Positions 61,179 through 64,000 of a stretch of 64,000 nucleotides of DNA are shown one piece after another (position 1 is the stretch's first letter; each line of letters begins with the position of its first letter). Origin of the DNA: Clostridium sp. MB40-C1 (GTDB taxonomy: Bacteria; Bacillota; Clostridia; Clostridiales; Clostridiaceae). The position numbers and the translations under genes were made by a program. The stretch spans positions 558,001 through 622,000 of the forward strand of contig NZ_CP133189.1 of the NCBI RefSeq assembly GCF_030913655.1. The letters are read 5' to 3'. The notes under the pieces are model-generated. The model was not told the DNA's origin and did not search any database. It saw only the letters and a program-made list of their open reading frames with translations.

Positions 61179-62495
61179 ATGTCACAAATAAAAGAAACAT
61201 TATTATCTAAATTAGAGAACAAAACAGCAAAATTGGGTGTAGTAGGGCTAGGATATGTTGGACTGCCTCTTGCTGTAGAAAAAGCAAAAGCTGGTTATGA
61301 AGTTATTGGCTTTGATGTTCAAGATAAAAAAGTAGATATGGTTAACGAAGGACATAATTACATAGGAGATATATTAGATACTGATTTAGAAGGATTAGTT
61401 AAAGAAGGAAAATTAAAAGCTACAACTGATTTCTCATTTGTGAAAGATGTAGATGCAGTTGCAATAGCAGTGCCAACTCCACTTGATAAATTCAAACAAC
61501 CAGATGTATCTTATGTAGTAGATTCTACAAGAAGTGTATCAAAATACCTTCATAAAGGAATGCTTGTTGTTTTAGAAAGTACAACTTACCCTGGAACAAC
61601 TGAAGAAATAGTTAAACCTATACTTGAAGAGTCTGGATTAAAGTGTGGAGAAGATTTCTTTTTAGCATTTTCACCAGAAAGAGTTGACCCAGGTAATAAG
61701 CAATTTAAAACTAAAAATACTCCAAAAGTTGTTGGTGGAATAACTGAAGAATGTACAGAAGTTGCAGCAGCATTATATTCAAAGGTATTAGAAGGAGATA
61801 TACATCCTGTATCTTCACCAGCAGTTGCTGAAATGGAAAAAATACTTGAAAATACTTTTAGACACATAAATATAGGTCTTGTAAATGAAATGGCTATCCT
61901 TTGTAAAAAAATGAAAATAGATATTTGGGAAGTAATAGAAGCAGCTAAAACTAAACCTTATGGATTTATGGCATTCTATCCAGGTCCAGGTTTAGGAGGA
62001 CACTGTATACCACTTGATCCATTCTATTTAACATATAAAGCTAGAGAATTTGATTATCATACAAGACTTATTGAAACAGCAGGTGAAATAAATGATTTTA
62101 TGCCTGAATTTGTAGTTGATAATGCTATGAAACTTTTAAATGGGCACAAAAAAGCATTAAATGGTGCAAAAGTTCTTTTAATGGGTGTAGCTTATAAAAA
62201 AGATATAGATGATATGAGAGAATCACCAGCTCTTAAAGTAATAGAGCACTTAGAAAAAAATGGTGCAGAAGTAATATACAATGACCCATATGTACCAAAC
62301 TTTAAGCATAATGGAAATGAATATACATCAGTAGAGTGGGAAAAAGCTATAAATACAGCTGATATAGTATTGATTACTACAGATCATACAGACTATGATT
62401 ATGAAGCAATAGTTGAAAAAGCTAAACTTCTTTATGATACTAGAAATGCCACAAAGGATGTTAAGAAAAACAGAGAAAAAATACACAAACTTTAA
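61179..62495 (+). CDS. wbpA: Nucleotide-sugar 6-dehydrogenase (WbpA-like)
   Basis: About 438 residues of the UDP-glucose/UDP-ManNAc dehydrogenase family: N-terminal NAD domain GVVGLGYVGLPLAVEKA, VPTPLDKFKQPD, STTYPGTTEE, catalytic cysteine in GLGGHCIPLDP, and a C-terminal domain with MGVAYKKDIDDMRESPA. The N-terminal lead and length fit WbpA, which oxidises UDP-GlcNAc to UDP-GlcNAcA. The next two genes (oxidoreductase and acyltransferase) support this over UDP-glucose. The start is ATG 61179 with GGGAGG; a longer TTG start is unlikely. Confidence 0.92.
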   Translation: MSQIKETLLSKLENKTAKLGVVGLGYVGLPLAVEKAKAGYEVIGFDVQDKKVDMVNEGHNYIGDILDTDLEGLVKEGKLKATTDFSFVKDVDAVAIAVPTPLDKFKQPDVSYVVDSTRSVSKYLHKGMLVVLESTTYPGTTEEIVKPILEESGLKCGEDFFLAFSPERVDPGNKQFKTKNTPKVVGGITEECTEVAAALYSKVLEGDIHPVSSPAVAEMEKILENTFRHINIGLVNEMAILCKKMKIDIWEVIEAAKTKPYGFMAFYPGPGLGGHCIPLDPFYLTYKAREFDYHTRLIETAGEINDFMPEFVVDNAMKLLNGHKKALNGAKVLLMGVAYKKDIDDMRESPALKVIEHLEKNGAEVIYNDPYVPNFKHNGNEYTSVEWEKAINTADIVLITTDHTDYDYEAIVEKAKLLYDTRNATKDVKKNREKIHKL

Positions 62496-62507
62496 TTTAA
62501 ATTAAAT

Positions 62508-62536
62508 AGGATAGACCTTTAATGGTTTATCCTTTA
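62508..62536 (+). terminator. Weak terminator between wbpA and wbpB homologues
   Basis: AGGATAGACC and GGTTTATCCT pair (G-T included), followed by TTATT. It may attenuate rather than end transcription, since the next genes belong to the same pathway. Confidence 0.5.
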
Positions 62537-62559
62537 TTATGATTAGGGAGTGATAGAAA

Positions 62560-63663
62560 ATGAAAAAATTAAGATTTGCAATTATAGGATGTGGAAGAAT
62601 ATCTTATAAACACGTAGAAGGATTAGTTCAAAATAAGGATGAAGCTATACTTGTAGCAACGTGTGATGTAGATATAGAAAAAGCTGAAGCTAAAAAAAAT
62701 GAATACATAGAAAAAATAGGAGAATCCGTAAAATTAAATACATATGAAGATTATAAAGAAATGCTTGAAAAAGAAGATATTGATGTAGTAACTATTGCTA
62801 CAGAAAGTGGATATCATCCCGAAATAGCTATATATTGCATGAAAAAAGGAAAACATGCTGTAGTTGAAAAGCCAATGGCTCTTTCTATCAAAGATGCAGA
62901 TGAAATGATAAAAGTGGCTAAAGAAAATAATGTTAAGCTTGCTATTTGTCATCAAAACAGATTTAACAAACCAATTCAGCAATTAAGAAAAGCTGTAGAA
63001 GAAGATAGATTCGGAAAACTTGTTAATGGGACAGCAAGAATACTTTGGAATAGAAATATGGGATACTATGAGCAAGCACCATGGAGAGGCACATGGAAAC
63101 TTGATGGTGGTACTTTAATGAATCAATGTATACACAATATAGATCTTCTTCAATGGATGATGGGTGGAGAAATTGATACAGTATATGCTCAATGCGATAC
63201 TTTCTTAAGAGATATTGAAGCAGAAGATTTTGGTGCTATAATAATACGTTTCAAAAATGGTGCTATAGGAATAATAGAAGGGACAGCATGTGTATTCCCT
63301 ACAAATTTAGAAGAAACTTTAAGTGTTTTTGGACAAAAAGGAACAGTAGCTATAGGTGGACTTGCAGTTAACAGAATAGAGACATGGAGATTTGAGGATA
63401 ATAAAGATAGTGAAGATGAAATACTTAAAGCTCAACAAGGTGATCCAGATAGCGTTTATGGATTTGGACACACACCACTATTTAAAGATGTTATAGATTC
63501 TATAAATCATGATAGAGATCCTTTAATAAGCGGTGAAGAAGGTAAAAAGGGAATGTCAATTATACTTGCTGCATACAAGTCAAGACTTACAGGAATGCCT
63601 GTTAAATTCCCATTAGAAGATTTCTCAACATTAGATATGGAAAAAGCTTTTCCTAAAAAATAG
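62560..63663 (+). CDS. wbpB: Gfo/Idh/MocA oxidoreductase (WbpB-like)
   Basis: 367 residues. Rossmann N-terminus RFAIIGCGRISYKHVEGL, then the VVEKPMAL motif with the catalytic-region lysine, and a C-terminal beta-sheet domain with GGTLMNQCIHNIDLL. It fits WbpB, which oxidises the 3-OH of UDP-GlcNAcA to allow amination. It lies between the WbpA- and WbpD-like genes, as in the di-N-acetyl-uronic-acid pathway. A generic inositol or sugar dehydrogenase is possible only if read without its context. RBS GGGAG. Confidence 0.9.
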   Translation: MKKLRFAIIGCGRISYKHVEGLVQNKDEAILVATCDVDIEKAEAKKNEYIEKIGESVKLNTYEDYKEMLEKEDIDVVTIATESGYHPEIAIYCMKKGKHAVVEKPMALSIKDADEMIKVAKENNVKLAICHQNRFNKPIQQLRKAVEEDRFGKLVNGTARILWNRNMGYYEQAPWRGTWKLDGGTLMNQCIHNIDLLQWMMGGEIDTVYAQCDTFLRDIEAEDFGAIIIRFKNGAIGIIEGTACVFPTNLEETLSVFGQKGTVAIGGLAVNRIETWRFEDNKDSEDEILKAQQGDPDSVYGFGHTPLFKDVIDSINHDRDPLISGEEGKKGMSIILAAYKSRLTGMPVKFPLEDFSTLDMEKAFPKK

Positions 63664-63687
63664 AATTGAAACTTCGGAGGAAAGAAT

Positions 63688-64000
63688 ATGAATTACATTT
63701 CTGAAAAAGCTGTACTTGGAAACAACATAAAAGTTGGACATTTTGCAGTAATAGAAGACAATGTTACAATAGGTGACAATTGTATTATAGGAAACAATGT
63801 AGTTATTCATGAAGGAAGTAAAATAGGAAATGATATTAGAATAGATGACAATACTGTAATAGGTAAGACACCTATGAGATCTGTAAACAGTATATTTAAA
63901 GATGAAAAACAATATGCACCTTGTACAATAGGTGACGAATGTTTAATAGGAGCAGGAGTTATAATTTATTGTGGATGCTCTATAGGAGAAAAGACTCTTG
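63688..64000 (+). CDS. wbpD: Hexapeptide-repeat N-acetyltransferase (WbpD-like), N-terminal part
   Basis: The first 104 codons of an ORF that runs off the window. It shows the left-handed beta-helix pattern of hexapeptide repeats, e.g. IGDNCIIGNNVVIHEG and IGDECLIGAGVIIY, as in WbpD/WlbB that acetylates the 3-amino group of UDP-GlcNAc3NA. The start is ATG 63688 with GGAGG about 7 nt upstream; 24 bp after the wbpB stop, so probably the same operon. An aminotransferase (WbpE) would be expected next. Confidence 0.85.
   Translation, partial: MNYISEKAVLGNNIKVGHFAVIEDNVTIGDNCIIGNNVVIHEGSKIGNDIRIDDNTVIGKTPMRSVNSIFKDEKQYAPCTIGDECLIGAGVIIYCGCSIGEKTL

Overview
The window is AT-rich, low-GC Gram-positive DNA. 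GerA and GerB germination proteins, a GerMN lipoprotein, a CD1871A-type CXXC protein, RNase J, MutS2 and a Ctc-type L25 point to a spore-forming, motile Clostridium. Clostridium botulinum group I / C. sporogenes is my best guess, from gene content and repeat style rather than any search. No rRNA, tRNA, CRISPR array, prophage or transposase gene was seen.

Layout. 1-5.7 kb: the end of a GT4 glycosyltransferase, a 48-residue ORF, exodeoxyribonuclease III, a REC-CheX fusion overlapping a stand-alone CheX, and a two-gene membrane operon whose second protein has a repeat-rich DUF4097-like domain. 6-18.3 kb: two large secreted DUF5050-type paralogues flank a chemotaxis receptor, RNase J (behind a repeat-dense leader) and a DMT transporter under a glycine riboswitch. 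18.6-31.3 kb: small accessory genes, two lipoproteins, an operon of TlpA-like thioredoxin / CD1871A / polyferredoxin, an MBL hydrolase, YjbQ, a Cu/Zn superoxide dismutase without signal peptide, SdpI, a broken ogt, and a reverse-strand gerA-gerB-gerB cluster. 31.4-36.8 kb: U32 peptidase, MutS2 and a DUF523 protein with an odd start.

37-51.6 kb is a maltodextrin/glycogen regulon: GH31 alpha-glucosidase, debranching enzyme, GH15 glucoamylase, GT35 phosphorylase, ABC ATPase, LacI-family regulator, binding protein and two permeases. Four palindromic GCAAACGWTTGC-type operators lie in the three regulatory gaps. Imported maltodextrins would be cut to glucose and glucose 1-phosphate. The phosphohexomutase at 53.6 kb and GalU at 58 kb are the natural consumers of glucose 1-phosphate.

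58-64 kb starts a surface-sugar cluster: GalU, a membrane UDP-sugar 4,6-dehydratase, then WbpA-, WbpB- and WbpD-like enzymes, which together predict a UDP-2,3-diacetamido-2,3-dideoxy-hexuronic acid.

Intergenic regions carry several dispersed non-coding repeat families: a 188-bp MITE-like element with 21-bp terminal inverted repeats and shorter derivatives; a 96-bp palindrome present three times, once between the binding-protein and permease genes; a GGCTATGTTTTA hairpin family; and a structured element with apparent compensatory changes. No large unknown multi-gene system is evident. The best candidates for something new are these RNA/repeat elements, the TlpA-CD1871A-polyferredoxin operon and the gerC-less germination cluster.
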